NCBI RefSeq assembly: GCF_000576555.1
Contig: NZ_CP007145.1
Coordinates: 1,178,001 to 1,242,000, forward strand
Direction of reading: 5' to 3'
Source: Hymenobacter swuensis DY53
Lineage (GTDB): Bacteria; Bacteroidota; Bacteroidia; Cytophagales; Hymenobacteraceae
Length of the DNA stretch: 64,000 nt
In this document: piece after piece, positions 40,784 through 49,508 of the stretch
Layout of the letters: the number at the start of each line of letters is the position of its first letter
Position numbering within the stretch: position 1 is the stretch's first letter
Notes under the pieces: generated by a model
Database searches by the model: none
Told to the model about the DNA's origin: nothing
Seen by the model: the letters and a program-made list of their open reading frames with translations, nothing else
Program-made: the position numbers and the translations under genes

Positions 40784-42853
40784 CTACACGCCGCCGGAGT
40801 ACTTGCGGGTGGCCCATTCCACTGTCATCAGCCCCAGCAGCAGGAAAAACAGCCATTTCAGGTTAATAAGGTCTTTCAGATCTTCCTGCTCATAGATGAT
40901 GGGCTTGTAGTTGGCCTGCTGAATGTCCCGGGCCAGCTGCTCCAGCTGCTGCGGGAAGTACAGCCGCTGCCCGTTGCGGCGCGCCATTTGGAACAGCAGG
41001 TTGTGGTCGGCGCGCGACTGGGTGGCTTCCAGCTGCAGCTCCTGCACCAGCACTTCGCCCTGATCCTGCTGGGGCTGGCCGCCCAGGGTGGCGCGGGCCA
41101 CGTAGCGGTAGAGGCCGGCCGGCAGCGGCCCCAGGTGCAACGGCGCGCCATCCTCGGTGGTGGTATAGGTGAAGGTGCGAGGTTTCTGCTGCTGGTCGGT
41201 GAGTGTGAGGGTGAGGGGCTGGCCGTAGGTACGCTCGAAGATGGCGTTGTAGGTTTCGGCCCCGAAGGTCACGTCGTCCTGGGCGTTGAAGGCGTCCTGG
41301 GTCGGGTACACGTCAAGGCGCTTGCGGTTGGCGTTCTGGGTGAGCAGCTGCAGGGTCCGCAGCACCAGCCGGTCGTAGGCTTCGGGCCGGTCGTCGTGCT
41401 CCACGGCTTCCTGCAGGCGCCACTGCCAGCTGCCTTCGGTGAGCAGCGTGGCCTGCCGCCGGGCGGGCGTGCCCCCGAAGACCAGCAGCGGCTTCTGCGT
41501 TTTCAGGCGGCCCACCTGCTGCCACAGCGCGGCTTCGGCCCCGCCGCTGAGGCGCGCCTCCCCGAAGGGTACCGGCGCGGGCGGATAGGCCAGAAACCGC
41601 CGCAGCGCATCTTCCTCAAACGAAAACCGGGTGAAAACGGGGTTGGGCACGGGCGTCACGTCGTCGGTCTGGCTGCCCCGGGGCGTCACGGTGAGGCCGG
41701 TGCCGAGGGCGTTGTAAGCCCCGAAGTTGGTTTGCGCGCCCAGCACGTACAGCACCGGTACGCGGCGGGCCTGCACCTGGGCCAGCACCTCGGCCCCCAT
41801 GCCGCCCGCGGCCGGCAGCTGGTGCAGAATGGCCACATCGAAATCCTGACGTTGAAGCGGACTGATGCCGGGCAGGTAGGTGGTGAGGTCAAAGTTACCA
41901 TTCTGCAGGATGGCAGCGCGCAGGGCTTTCAGGTCGGGGTGCGGAGCCGCGCCGGCCAGCAGCACCCGCAGCTTGCCCTTCACCACGTCGAGGTAAGCGA
42001 ATTTGCGGTTGTTGAGCAGGGTAAACTCACCCGGGAGCTTGTCTACCGTCACTTCGTAGCGCCGCTTGCCGGGGGCTGGGGCCGTGAGCAGAAAGGTGGT
42101 TTTCACCCGGCGCTGACCAGCCGGCAGGCGCACCTGTCGGGTTTGCAGCACCCGGCCGTTTTCGCGCACCTGCACCGTGGCCGTGCTGCCCGCGTACCCA
42201 TCGTACCCAATTTCAGCCTCAATGGGGAACTGATTGCCGCTGAAGGCCACGCGGTTGTAGGCCAGGGCCGGCAGGCTCACGTCCTTCTTCGGGATGGTGT
42301 CGCCCACGCCCACGGCATAAAGCGGGAAGCGGTAATCGGTGAACTGCGGGGCGCGGCCTTGGTTTACCAGCCCGTCGGAGAGCAGCACCACACCCGCCAG
42401 GTTGCGGCCCTCGTAGCCTTCCCCGATGCTGCTGAGCAGCCCGTCGAGGTCGGTGGCCGCGGCCCGGAACTGCACCGAGTCGGGCCGCGGGGCTGGGCCC
42501 GACGTGAGGGCACGGGTTTCCACCTCGAAGCCCTGGCCGCGCAGGGTTGCGGCTAGCTTCGTGAGGCCCTGAGTGGCCTGGCTGAGCACCGCAGGCGGCG
42601 TAAACAGCCCCACCGACTGCGAGTTGTCCACAGCCAGCACGATGGTGGGTTTGCGGGTGGTAGTGGTGGTGGTTTTGAGGAAGGGCGACAGGAGCAGAAA
42701 GCACAGGAAGCTCACCACCGCGAAGCGCACGGCCGCCAGCGCGTAGTTCACGCTCCGGCTCCACGGAGCTTTGGCCGAGTACAGCAGGGCCGCGTAGCCC
42801 AGCCCTACCAGCAGGCATAGCGCAATAAACCAGGGAGAAGCAGATAACAGCAA
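40784..42853 (-). CDS. membrane protein with a von Willebrand factor A-like domain
   Basis: This 689-residue protein has two N-terminal helices (PWFIALCLLVGLGYAALLYS, then ALAAVRFAVVSFLCFLLLS) and one near the C-terminus (WLFFLLLGLMTVEWATRKYS). PTIVLAVDNSQSVGLF resembles a VWA MIDAS-type DxSxS, followed by GVVLLSDGLVNQG. The long middle has Ig-like beta-strands (VQVRENGRVLQTRQVRLPAG). BatA- and glutamine-amidotransferase-like Bacteroidota membrane proteins share this plan, but the exact function is unknown. The start is a TTG, since no ATG or GTG lies upstream before a stop. Confidence 0.75.
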   Translation of the reverse strand: MLLSASPWFIALCLLVGLGYAALLYSAKAPWSRSVNYALAAVRFAVVSFLCFLLLSPFLKTTTTTTRKPTIVLAVDNSQSVGLFTPPAVLSQATQGLTKLAATLRGQGFEVETRALTSGPAPRPDSVQFRAAATDLDGLLSSIGEGYEGRNLAGVVLLSDGLVNQGRAPQFTDYRFPLYAVGVGDTIPKKDVSLPALAYNRVAFSGNQFPIEAEIGYDGYAGSTATVQVRENGRVLQTRQVRLPAGQRRVKTTFLLTAPAPGKRRYEVTVDKLPGEFTLLNNRKFAYLDVVKGKLRVLLAGAAPHPDLKALRAAILQNGNFDLTTYLPGISPLQRQDFDVAILHQLPAAGGMGAEVLAQVQARRVPVLYVLGAQTNFGAYNALGTGLTVTPRGSQTDDVTPVPNPVFTRFSFEEDALRRFLAYPPAPVPFGEARLSGGAEAALWQQVGRLKTQKPLLVFGGTPARRQATLLTEGSWQWRLQEAVEHDDRPEAYDRLVLRTLQLLTQNANRKRLDVYPTQDAFNAQDDVTFGAETYNAIFERTYGQPLTLTLTDQQQKPRTFTYTTTEDGAPLHLGPLPAGLYRYVARATLGGQPQQDQGEVLVQELQLEATQSRADHNLLFQMARRNGQRLYFPQQLEQLARDIQQANYKPIIYEQEDLKDLINLKWLFFLLLGLMTVEWATRKYSGGV

Positions 42854-43014
42854 AAGCCGACAGAAATCAGTGTGAACCTAAAAACCCCAAATCCGCGCCC
42901 ATAGTTGCGCCGCGCGCCGGGGCCGGGTAGCGAAGGTAGTAGGTTGCGGGAGGAGGGTGGTTGGGTTTAGAATTATATGTAAGCTTTGTAGATAAACCTA
43001 TTTATCGTTTCGTC

Positions 43015-43629
43015 ATGAGCACTGCACTAAAAATTCTGATCGGATTCAGCGTGAGTATAGTTATCATATTCGCTGCATGCGTGGGCTATGTTTTTATGAT
43101 TGCCGACACATTGGGAGGAGCCGATAAGAATCACACTCGTCAGGAGCTGGTAAGCAGCTACGCAAAGTATCGACAGGCCATACAAGGTGTTATTCGTCAT
43201 TATTCGACTATGGTGCCAGCTGGTAAGCAGGTCGAAGTGGAGTTTGAGTACGGTGATATCCAGCGGATAGTGGTGCAGGAAGGGCCTAAGCAAAACCCCA
43301 CATATAGTTTGGCTTGGGCCAGCACCTCCAAACTTCAACTCGACAGCTTGGTCGTCAGTCTAGGTTGGAGCGAGGCCGCAATTCAACAGCTTCAGGAAAA
43401 GCTGGAGGCTGCTGATTGTATTGCTATTCAGAATGGTGAGCCAGCCGTTTTGGGCTTCAAGAGAAGCGGTATGGGCATGTATTCGTTCAATGTTTTCAGC
43501 AAGCCAATTTCGAACAGCCTTCGGGAACAATACGCACGCGGTTGCACGCATATTATCCAGTCCGATGAATTAGTGCTGGAATATGGTGGAGGTGCCATTG
43601 GCCCTCAGTGTTTTCCGGCTAACTACTGA
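43015..43629 (+). CDS. hypothetical membrane-anchored protein (204 aa)
   Basis: An N-terminal helix (LIGFSVSIVIIFAACVGYVF) anchors a soluble part with a helical KNHTRQELVSSYAKYRQAIQ segment and LVVSLGWSEAAIQQLQEKLE, then GMGMYSFNVFSKPIS near the end. I do not recognise a family. The composition is more AT-rich than the flanking genes. The ATG at 43015 is preferred because it starts MSTALKILIGFS, with the helix at normal spacing. Its last 7 nt overlap the end of ackA on the opposite strand. Confidence 0.65.
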   Translation: MSTALKILIGFSVSIVIIFAACVGYVFMIADTLGGADKNHTRQELVSSYAKYRQAIQGVIRHYSTMVPAGKQVEVEFEYGDIQRIVVQEGPKQNPTYSLAWASTSKLQLDSLVVSLGWSEAAIQQLQEKLEAADCIAIQNGEPAVLGFKRSGMGMYSFNVFSKPISNSLREQYARGCTHIIQSDELVLEYGGGAIGPQCFPANY

Positions 43630-44828
43630 TCAACTTCCATTTCCGCGCACAGCCGCGCAATTTCCAGCTCCTCGTTGGTGGGCACCACCAGTACCCGCAC
43701 GCGGCTGCCGGCTGCTGATAAGTCGCGGATACCAGGGGCGCGGCGGGCGTTTTCAGTATCATCGAGCTGGATGCCTAGGAAGTCCAGGTTGGCGCACACC
43801 AGCTGGCGCACCAGCGCGTCGTTTTCGCCCACGCCACCCGTAAAGACGATGGCTTCGGCGCCGTTGAGGGCGGCCAGGAAGGCGCCGAGGTACTTCTTGA
43901 TGCGGTAGGCGTAGAGGTCGTAGGCGAGGCGGGCGCGCGGGTCGCCTTCGTTAAGTTGGCGCGTGATGTCGCGCATGTCGCTGTGGCCGGTGAGGCCGAG
44001 CATGCCGCTTTCCTTGTTGAGCAGGTTCTTCACGTCGTCGAGCGAGTAGCCCAGCTGCTCGACCAAGTGGAAAATGATGGCTTGGTCGGTGTCGCCGGCG
44101 CGGGTGCCCATCACCAGCCCGTTCATGGGGCCGAAGCCCATGCTGGTATCCACGGCGCGGCCGGCCACGGTGGCGGTCATGCTGCAGCCGTTGCCCAGGT
44201 GCACCGTAATCACGCGAGCGTCGGGTTGGCCCAGGTAGCGTAGGGTTTCCTGGCTTACGAACTGATGACTGGTGCCGTGGAAGCCGTAGGCGCGCAGCCC
44301 GTGCTTGGTGTACAGCTCCTCGGGCAGCGCGAAGCGGTAGGCGTGGGGCGGCAGCGTGCTATGAAACGCCGTGTCGAACACTGCCACTTGCCGGGCCTGC
44401 GGAAACAGCTGCTCGGCCACCTCCATACCCAGCAGATTGGCCGGGTTGTGCAGCGGGGCCAGCGGAAACAGCTCCCGGATGCGGGCCTTCACCTCGGCCG
44501 TCACCAGCGTCGGCTCCCGGAATTCCTCACCGCCGTGCACGGCACGGTGGCCCACCAGCTGCACGTCGGCGGGGTCGGGCAGCACACCGGTTTCGGGGTC
44601 GGTGAGCAGGCGCATGGCCTGCTCCAGGCCGGTGCGGTGGTCGGGGATGGGCAGGGTGTGGCGCACGGTGTGCTCCTGGCCGTCGGGCAGCAGGGTGGTG
44701 TGCGTGAGCTGGCCCTCGGGCAGGCCGATGCGCTCCACCAGCCCGCGGGCCAGCGGCTGCTCCTGCGGCCAGCGAAACAGTTGGTACTTCAGCGAGCTGC
44801 TGCCGGAGTTGATGACGAAGATGTGCAT
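43623..44828 (-). CDS. ackA: acetate kinase
   Basis: This 401-residue ASKHA-fold kinase interconverts acetate plus ATP and acetyl phosphate. The motifs are HIFVINSGSSSLKYQLF, VQLVGHRAVHGGEEF (His), VFDTAFHSTLPPHAYRFALP, YGFHGTSHQFV, RVITVHLGNGCSMTA, DTSMGFGPMNGLVMGTRAGD (Asp/Arg) and FTGGVGEND. With Pta it forms the acetyl-CoA/acetate pathway. The ATG at 44828 begins MHIFVINSGSSS, the family start. The pta gene lies 2.4 kb away, separated by unrelated genes. Confidence 0.97.
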   Translation of the reverse strand: MHIFVINSGSSSLKYQLFRWPQEQPLARGLVERIGLPEGQLTHTTLLPDGQEHTVRHTLPIPDHRTGLEQAMRLLTDPETGVLPDPADVQLVGHRAVHGGEEFREPTLVTAEVKARIRELFPLAPLHNPANLLGMEVAEQLFPQARQVAVFDTAFHSTLPPHAYRFALPEELYTKHGLRAYGFHGTSHQFVSQETLRYLGQPDARVITVHLGNGCSMTATVAGRAVDTSMGFGPMNGLVMGTRAGDTDQAIIFHLVEQLGYSLDDVKNLLNKESGMLGLTGHSDMRDITRQLNEGDPRARLAYDLYAYRIKKYLGAFLAALNGAEAIVFTGGVGENDALVRQLVCANLDFLGIQLDDTENARRAPGIRDLSAAGSRVRVLVVPTNEELEIARLCAEMEVDQ

Positions 44829-44944
44829 GGGGAGTGACAGGGGGGAATCGGAGCTGCAGAACACAGGACTGTCGTACTTCGGTAAGCTCAGCGAAGTGGT
44901 CTGGTTAACCTAAGTTGTGGAAAACAAGGATTAAAGCTAAAAAA

Positions 44945-45078
44945 CTAGTTCCCCTCCTTGGAAAGGAGGGGTTAGGGGTGGTTGACCTTGCGTTAGAACA
45001 GTTTTTAGAACTAGCTATATAATTCGTTCTACCAGCATCAACCACCCCTAACCCCTCCTTTCCAAGGAGGGGAACTAG
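44945..45078. repeat. MITE-like inverted repeat, family C, copy 1
   Basis: Perfect 41-bp arms (44945-44985, 45038-45078) beginning CTAGTTCCCCTCCTTGG flank a 52-nt AT-rich centre. A second copy with the same arms lies at 57786-57932. No reading frame is present. The perfect long arms and repeated occurrence suggest a non-autonomous mobile element, although no matching transposase is in the window. Confidence 0.85.
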
Positions 45079-45093
45079 CTTCTAGCCCTAAAT

Positions 45094-46032
45094 CTAGTGT
45101 GCCGCCGACTCCTTCTTGGCGGGCATCAGCTTCTTCACCAGTCGTACTATCTGGTCAACCACGAAGCCAACCACCAGACCGCCCAGGCCGCAGGCCACTA
45201 CTTTAGCCAGCCAGGCCAGGGCCGGCGTGGAAGCCAGGGCCAGTTCCAGTTCGTGCAGCAGGTGCGCGGTGAACGGGATGCCGTGGGCAATGATTTCAAA
45301 GCCCACCCACAGCATGGCGGCGGTGCCCACGTAGCTCAGGATGCTGAGAAACTTCGGCATGAACTTCACGAGGCCGCGGCCGAAGCTCTTGGTGGCCGCG
45401 CTGTTGTCGCCCTCGGCCAGGTGCAGGCCGATGTCGTCGGCCTTTACAATCAACCCCACGAAGCCGTACACGGCCACCGTGATAAACACCGCCACGGCCA
45501 GCATCACTACAATTTGGTTCACGATGGGCTGGTCGGTTACCTGGCTGTAGGCAATGGCCATGATTTCGGCCGACAGAATGATGTCGGTGCGGACGGCACC
45601 GGCCACGCGCTGCTGCTCCAGCTCCTCCGGCGTAATGGTTTCCAGCTGCTCGGTTTCCGCGTGGGCCTCGGGGTGCTTGCTGAACAGGGAATGCACCTTT
45701 TCGTAGCCTTCATAGCACAGATAGGCCCCGCCTAGCATCAGAATAGGCGTGATGGCCCAGGGCGCAAAGTAGCCCAGCACCAGCGCCGCCGGCGTCAGAA
45801 TCAACAGCTTGTTGAACAGCGACTTTTTGGCAATCTGGTAGATGATAGACAGCTCCCGGCTGGGGTCGAGGCCGACCACATACTTGGGGGTCACGGCCGT
45901 ATCGTCAATCACGATGCCCGACACCTTGCCGGTAGTTTTGGCTACCTGCGCCGGCACATCGTCCAAGCTGGCGGCACTGACTTTCACTAAAGCCGAAATA
46001 TCATCTAGTAAGGCAAAAAGTCCGGAGGCCAT
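45094..46032 (-). CDS. DUF808 (YedI-type) membrane protein
   Basis: This 312-residue protein opens MASGLFALLDDISALVKVSA and continues LDDVPAQVAKTTGKVSGIVI, the recognisable start of DUF808. Several membrane helices follow (LILTPAALVLGYFAPWAITP, QIVVMLAVAVFITVAVYGFV, CGLGGLVVGFVVDQIV), and the loop KKSLFNKLLI and KSFGRGLVKFMPKFL are conserved. Members include E. coli YedI, and the function is not established. The start is supported by a TAnnTTTG box 73 nt upstream. It sits between pta and ackA. Confidence 0.9.
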   Translation of the reverse strand: MASGLFALLDDISALVKVSAASLDDVPAQVAKTTGKVSGIVIDDTAVTPKYVVGLDPSRELSIIYQIAKKSLFNKLLILTPAALVLGYFAPWAITPILMLGGAYLCYEGYEKVHSLFSKHPEAHAETEQLETITPEELEQQRVAGAVRTDIILSAEIMAIAYSQVTDQPIVNQIVVMLAVAVFITVAVYGFVGLIVKADDIGLHLAEGDNSAATKSFGRGLVKFMPKFLSILSYVGTAAMLWVGFEIIAHGIPFTAHLLHELELALASTPALAWLAKVVACGLGGLVVGFVVDQIVRLVKKLMPAKKESAAH

Positions 46033-46105
46033 GTAGGTTGGTTGGGTGAAAAAAGCAGTGTTGCAAGTGTGCAGCCGGCCCGGGTTATCGGGCAGCAGGC
46101 TGCTG

Positions 46106-46113
46106 CAAAGGTA
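46106..46113 (-). promoter_or_regulatory. TAnnTTTG promoter box of the DUF808 gene
   Basis: The minus strand reads TACCTTTG, 73 nt upstream of the ATG. The rest of the 394-bp gap (46033-46425) holds two ATTGCCGAAA direct repeats (about 46299 and 46338) and an inverted TTTGGCAAT near 46371, but no supportable gene. Confidence 0.5.
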
Positions 46114-46425
46114 TCCGGAGCAGCTGTACGTTGGCTACAGGCCCAGAGCCGAAGCTCAATAGGCCAGCCGGTACGTTACGGCTGTGCAGGTATGCCGTGC
46201 TACTACGGTTTTGCTGCAAAAAAGACGTGGGGCGCACCTGCTTATCTCCTCGATAGCCTCGGGTTGTAAGGAATAGGTTTCGTCAATAAGGACAACGTCA
46301 GTGCTATTGCCGAAAGACTATTGCGTCCAGAACGTATATTGCCGAAACTCAACCCCCCTCCCTCGCGACCTTTGGCAATAAGGATGTATGTAGCAATTTG
46401 CTGATATCTTAAAAGTAAAACCAAA

Positions 46426-47076
46426 ATGATAAATCTTCAAACTGCATTACTTACACTTGTTTTCTGTAACGTTACTGCAATTGCCATTGGGCAAGAAACC
46501 AGTATTAAAATTCCGACTGATGATGACAAGTATTCAAAATATGTCAAACAGCTTGAGGGGAGTAATATTAATATCGATTATACAGACTTCAGAAATAGCT
46601 TTTTAGACAGCAAGCAGTTTAGTCGCAAGGGGAAAAATTACGACACCCTTAAGAAGCAAGTGTATGCTGAAACAAAGAACAAGAACTACCAGGCAGTTGT
46701 AAGCCTAACGCAAGAAATGCTGAGTATTGACTATACAAGTATGTTTGCGCACAAGTATTTACAACAGACTTATAAAATACTGGGCGATACCGTAAACCAG
46801 AAAAAGTATCACGATATAGAATTTGGTCTATTGTATTCCATCACAAGAAGCGGAGACGGCAAAACTTGTGAAACTGGGTGGCATGTCACACAGATAGAGG
46901 AAGAATATTTTATTCTCAACATGATAGGCGCTCAACTGCAAACACAAAGCACAAGCAGCGGAGGTAAAAATGCTTGTGACAAAATGGTTGTTAAGACTGA
47001 AGGCGGTGAAATCAAAACTTACTACTTTGAAGCGAACAAGGTATTTGAACAAGAGCGGAAACTCTTAGAAAAATGA
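46426..47076 (+). CDS. DUF4919-like exported protein, AT-rich
   Basis: This 216-residue protein has an N-terminal signal (MINLQTALLTLVFCNVTAIA). IDYTDFRNSFLDSKQF, SLTQEMLSIDYTSMFAHKYL, DTVNQKKYHDIEFGLLYSIT and SGDGKTCETGWHVTQIEEEY follow the DUF4919 pattern of Bacteroidota secreted proteins of unknown function. Its base composition is strikingly AT-rich compared with everything around it, a sign of recent transfer or relaxed selection. It interrupts the minus-strand pta/DUF808/ackA series and has its own terminator. Confidence 0.75.
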   Translation: MINLQTALLTLVFCNVTAIAIGQETSIKIPTDDDKYSKYVKQLEGSNINIDYTDFRNSFLDSKQFSRKGKNYDTLKKQVYAETKNKNYQAVVSLTQEMLSIDYTSMFAHKYLQQTYKILGDTVNQKKYHDIEFGLLYSITRSGDGKTCETGWHVTQIEEEYFILNMIGAQLQTQSTSSGGKNACDKMVVKTEGGEIKTYYFEANKVFEQERKLLEK

Positions 47077-47213
47077 ACTGTCACCAACAAAGTATTGCTA
47101 AAAGCAAGGTTGAAGTAATGCTATCAAGCAGACGAACAAGGTGTAAAAAATAATTTTTCTCAACTTCAGTATCTGCCTTCTGCAATACACGTTCCGTTAG
47201 CTCCAAAATCAGA

Positions 47214-47250
47214 GGCCCCGCTGCTTCACTTGAAGCAACGGGGCCTTTTT
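47214..47250 (+). terminator. rho-independent terminator after the DUF4919-like gene
   Basis: The 14-bp stem GGCCCCG(c/t)TGCTTC and complement is followed by TTTTT at 47246-47250 on the plus strand. It lies between convergent genes. Confidence 0.85.
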
Positions 47251-47263
47251 GCGGCTGCCGAAA

Positions 47264-49354
47264 CTAGCCCTGCGCCTGAATAGCCGTCAACAGCACCGTG
47301 TTGTAGATGTCATCGACGGTACAGCCGCGGCTCAGGTCGTTGACGGGCTTGTTCAGGCCCTGCAGCATCGGGCCGATGGCCAGGGCGCCGGTTTCGCGCT
47401 GCACGGCTTTGTAGGTATTGTTGCCGGTGTTCAGGTCGGGGAAGATGAGCACGCTGGCCTGGCCGGCTACCGGCGAGCCGGGCAGCTTCTGCTGGCCCAC
47501 GGCGGGGTCCACGGCGGCATCGTACTGGATGGGGCCTTCCACCAGCAAATCGGGGCGGAGCTGGCGCACGAGCTGGGTGGCCTGGCGTACCTTATCCACG
47601 TCGGCGCCCTCGCCGGAGGTGCCGGAGGAGTAGGACAGCATGGCCACCCGCGGCTCGATGCCGAAGCGCCGGGAGCTGTCGGCCGAGGAAATGGCAATTT
47701 CGGCCAGTTGCTCGGCGGTGGGGTTGGGGTTCACGGCACAGTCGCCGAACACTGCCACCCGATCCGGCAGGCACATAAAGAACACCGACGACACCACCGA
47801 CACGCCCGGCCGCGTCTTGATAAACTGCAGCGCCGGCCGAATGGTGTGCTGCGTGGTGTGCACCGCCCCCGACACCATGCCGTCGGCCAGGCCCTTGTAC
47901 ACCATCATCGAGCCGAAATACGACACGTCAGTCATCAGGTCGCGGGCCATTTCCAGGGTCACGCCCTTGCTGCGGCGCAGCTCAAACAGGGTTTCGGCGA
48001 AGTCCTGGAACAGCGCGGAGCGGGCCGGGTCCAGCAGCTGCACGCGCTGCGGGTCCAGGGGGCGGCCGAGGCGCTTGGCGGCGGCCAGAATCTGGGTTGG
48101 GTCGCCGAGGATGGTGAGGCTCACCACGTCCTGCTCCAATAGGCGGGCCGCCGCGCGCAGCACCCGGTCGTCGTTGCCCTCGGGCAGCACAATGTGCTTG
48201 CGCTGGCTGCGCGCCCACTGCAGCAGCTGGTACTGGAACATGTGGGGCGTGAGGCCACGCGGCGCAAACGTGCTGAGCTGCTCCAGCAGGCGCGGCGCAT
48301 CGAGGTGGCGCTCAAACGTCTGGATGGCCAGCCGGATTTTCTTGGTCTGTTGCGGTCCGATGCGCGCCTGAATGCTGCCAATGCGGGTAGTGGTCTGAAA
48401 CGTGCCCGATTCAACCAGCAGCATGGGCACGGCCACGGGCAGGCCCTCAATCAGGCGCAGCACCGAGTCCTCGGGCCGGTAGCCGCTGGTGAGCACCAGC
48501 CCCGCTACGCGCGGGTAGCTGGCCGACATATTGGCCTGCAGGGCACTCAGAATAAGGTCGGCCCGGTCGCCGGGCGTGATGATGAGCACGTTTTCCTCCA
48601 GGCGCAGCAAAAAGTTGGGCACCTGCATCGAGCCGTTGATGAAGTGGTCGACGGGGTTGGTGAGCTGGTCGGCCCCGAACAGCAGCTCCCCGCCCAGCTG
48701 GTCGTGGATTTCCTGCATAGTGGGGCTGCGCAGGGCCTGGTTTTCCGGTATCACGGCCAGCTGCGTGTCGGGCGGGAGCTGGTCGCGGAGGCGGGCACGC
48801 ACTTCGTCGGCCTGCTCGGGGGCCACGCGGTTGAGCACCAGGGCCAGCACCTGTACCTCGCTGTCGAGGGCGTCGCGGCGGATGGAAAGGGCCATGTTCA
48901 CGAGCTGCTCCACGGTTTTGCCGAGGCCCGAAATCAGCAGAATGGCGGGAATGCTGAGGTTGCGGGCCACCTGCCAGTTCAGGTCCAGCTCCAGGGCCAG
49001 GCCGGTGCCTACGAAGTCGGTGCCCTCCACCACCACAAAGTCGTGGGCGGCTTCGAGCTGCTTGAAGCGGTGGATGATGGTATCAAGCAGTTCCCCGACG
49101 CGGCCGGTTTCGGTGAGGTGCAGGGCCTCCTGACCGGTGGTGGCGTAGGTATCGGGGTAGGCCAGCGGCAGCTGGAAGTGTTGCAGCACGGTTTCAATGT
49201 GGGCATCGGGCTGGCTGGCACTGAGCGGGGTGATGATAGGCTTGAAGTAGCCCACCTTCTGGGCCTGGCTCAGCAGCAGGTGCACCAGCCCCAGCGTCAC
49301 AACGGATTTGCCGCTGTACGGCTCGGCAGTGGCAATGAAAACGGCTTTGCTCAT
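47264..49354 (-). CDS. pta: phosphate acetyltransferase (long form)
   Basis: The 696-residue enzyme interconverts acetyl-CoA and acetyl phosphate. The N-terminal region is a P-loop/BioD-like domain (MSKAVFIATAEPYSGKSVVT, VEGTDFVGTG). A DRTGG-type domain is central (ITPGDRADLILSAL). The C-terminal PTA domain shows HIVLPEGNDDRVLRAAARLL, ADGMVSGAVHTTQHTIRPAL, SSVFFMCLPDRVAVFGDCAVN and RVAMLSYSSGTSGEGADVDK. Long Pta forms with the N-terminal domains are typically regulated by NADH or pyruvate in enteric bacteria. The ATG at 49354 is preferred to an upstream in-frame start. Confidence 0.95.
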   Translation of the reverse strand: MSKAVFIATAEPYSGKSVVTLGLVHLLLSQAQKVGYFKPIITPLSASQPDAHIETVLQHFQLPLAYPDTYATTGQEALHLTETGRVGELLDTIIHRFKQLEAAHDFVVVEGTDFVGTGLALELDLNWQVARNLSIPAILLISGLGKTVEQLVNMALSIRRDALDSEVQVLALVLNRVAPEQADEVRARLRDQLPPDTQLAVIPENQALRSPTMQEIHDQLGGELLFGADQLTNPVDHFINGSMQVPNFLLRLEENVLIITPGDRADLILSALQANMSASYPRVAGLVLTSGYRPEDSVLRLIEGLPVAVPMLLVESGTFQTTTRIGSIQARIGPQQTKKIRLAIQTFERHLDAPRLLEQLSTFAPRGLTPHMFQYQLLQWARSQRKHIVLPEGNDDRVLRAAARLLEQDVVSLTILGDPTQILAAAKRLGRPLDPQRVQLLDPARSALFQDFAETLFELRRSKGVTLEMARDLMTDVSYFGSMMVYKGLADGMVSGAVHTTQHTIRPALQFIKTRPGVSVVSSVFFMCLPDRVAVFGDCAVNPNPTAEQLAEIAISSADSSRRFGIEPRVAMLSYSSGTSGEGADVDKVRQATQLVRQLRPDLLVEGPIQYDAAVDPAVGQQKLPGSPVAGQASVLIFPDLNTGNNTYKAVQRETGALAIGPMLQGLNKPVNDLSRGCTVDDIYNTVLLTAIQAQG

Positions 49355-49508
49355 AGGTAGTCGAGAGTAGTCAGAAGCCCTTACGAATGCGGGGCAAGAT
49401 AGTGCTGAAGTGGTCGGCCGCGTTACTTGCCCTATCAATGCTCAGCGTGGCCCGCTGCGCTCTGCACGACGGTCTTTTTGAATTCTCAACGCGTTAAGAA
49501 TGCCAGCC

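Noticed and set aside
40757..42556. 599-codon open frame on the plus strand
   Set aside because: It lies entirely opposite the VWA-like gene, has repetitive Gly/Arg/His/Gln-rich composition typical of antisense frames in GC-rich DNA, and shows no domain.
46242..46424. 60-residue minus-strand frame in the gap before the DUF4919-like gene
   Set aside because: Composition is unstructured, there is no promoter, and it ends in basic low-complexity sequence.
48194..49360. 388-codon open frame on the plus strand
   Set aside because: Antisense shadow of pta. The pta product has clear catalytic motifs throughout, and the opposite frame has none.
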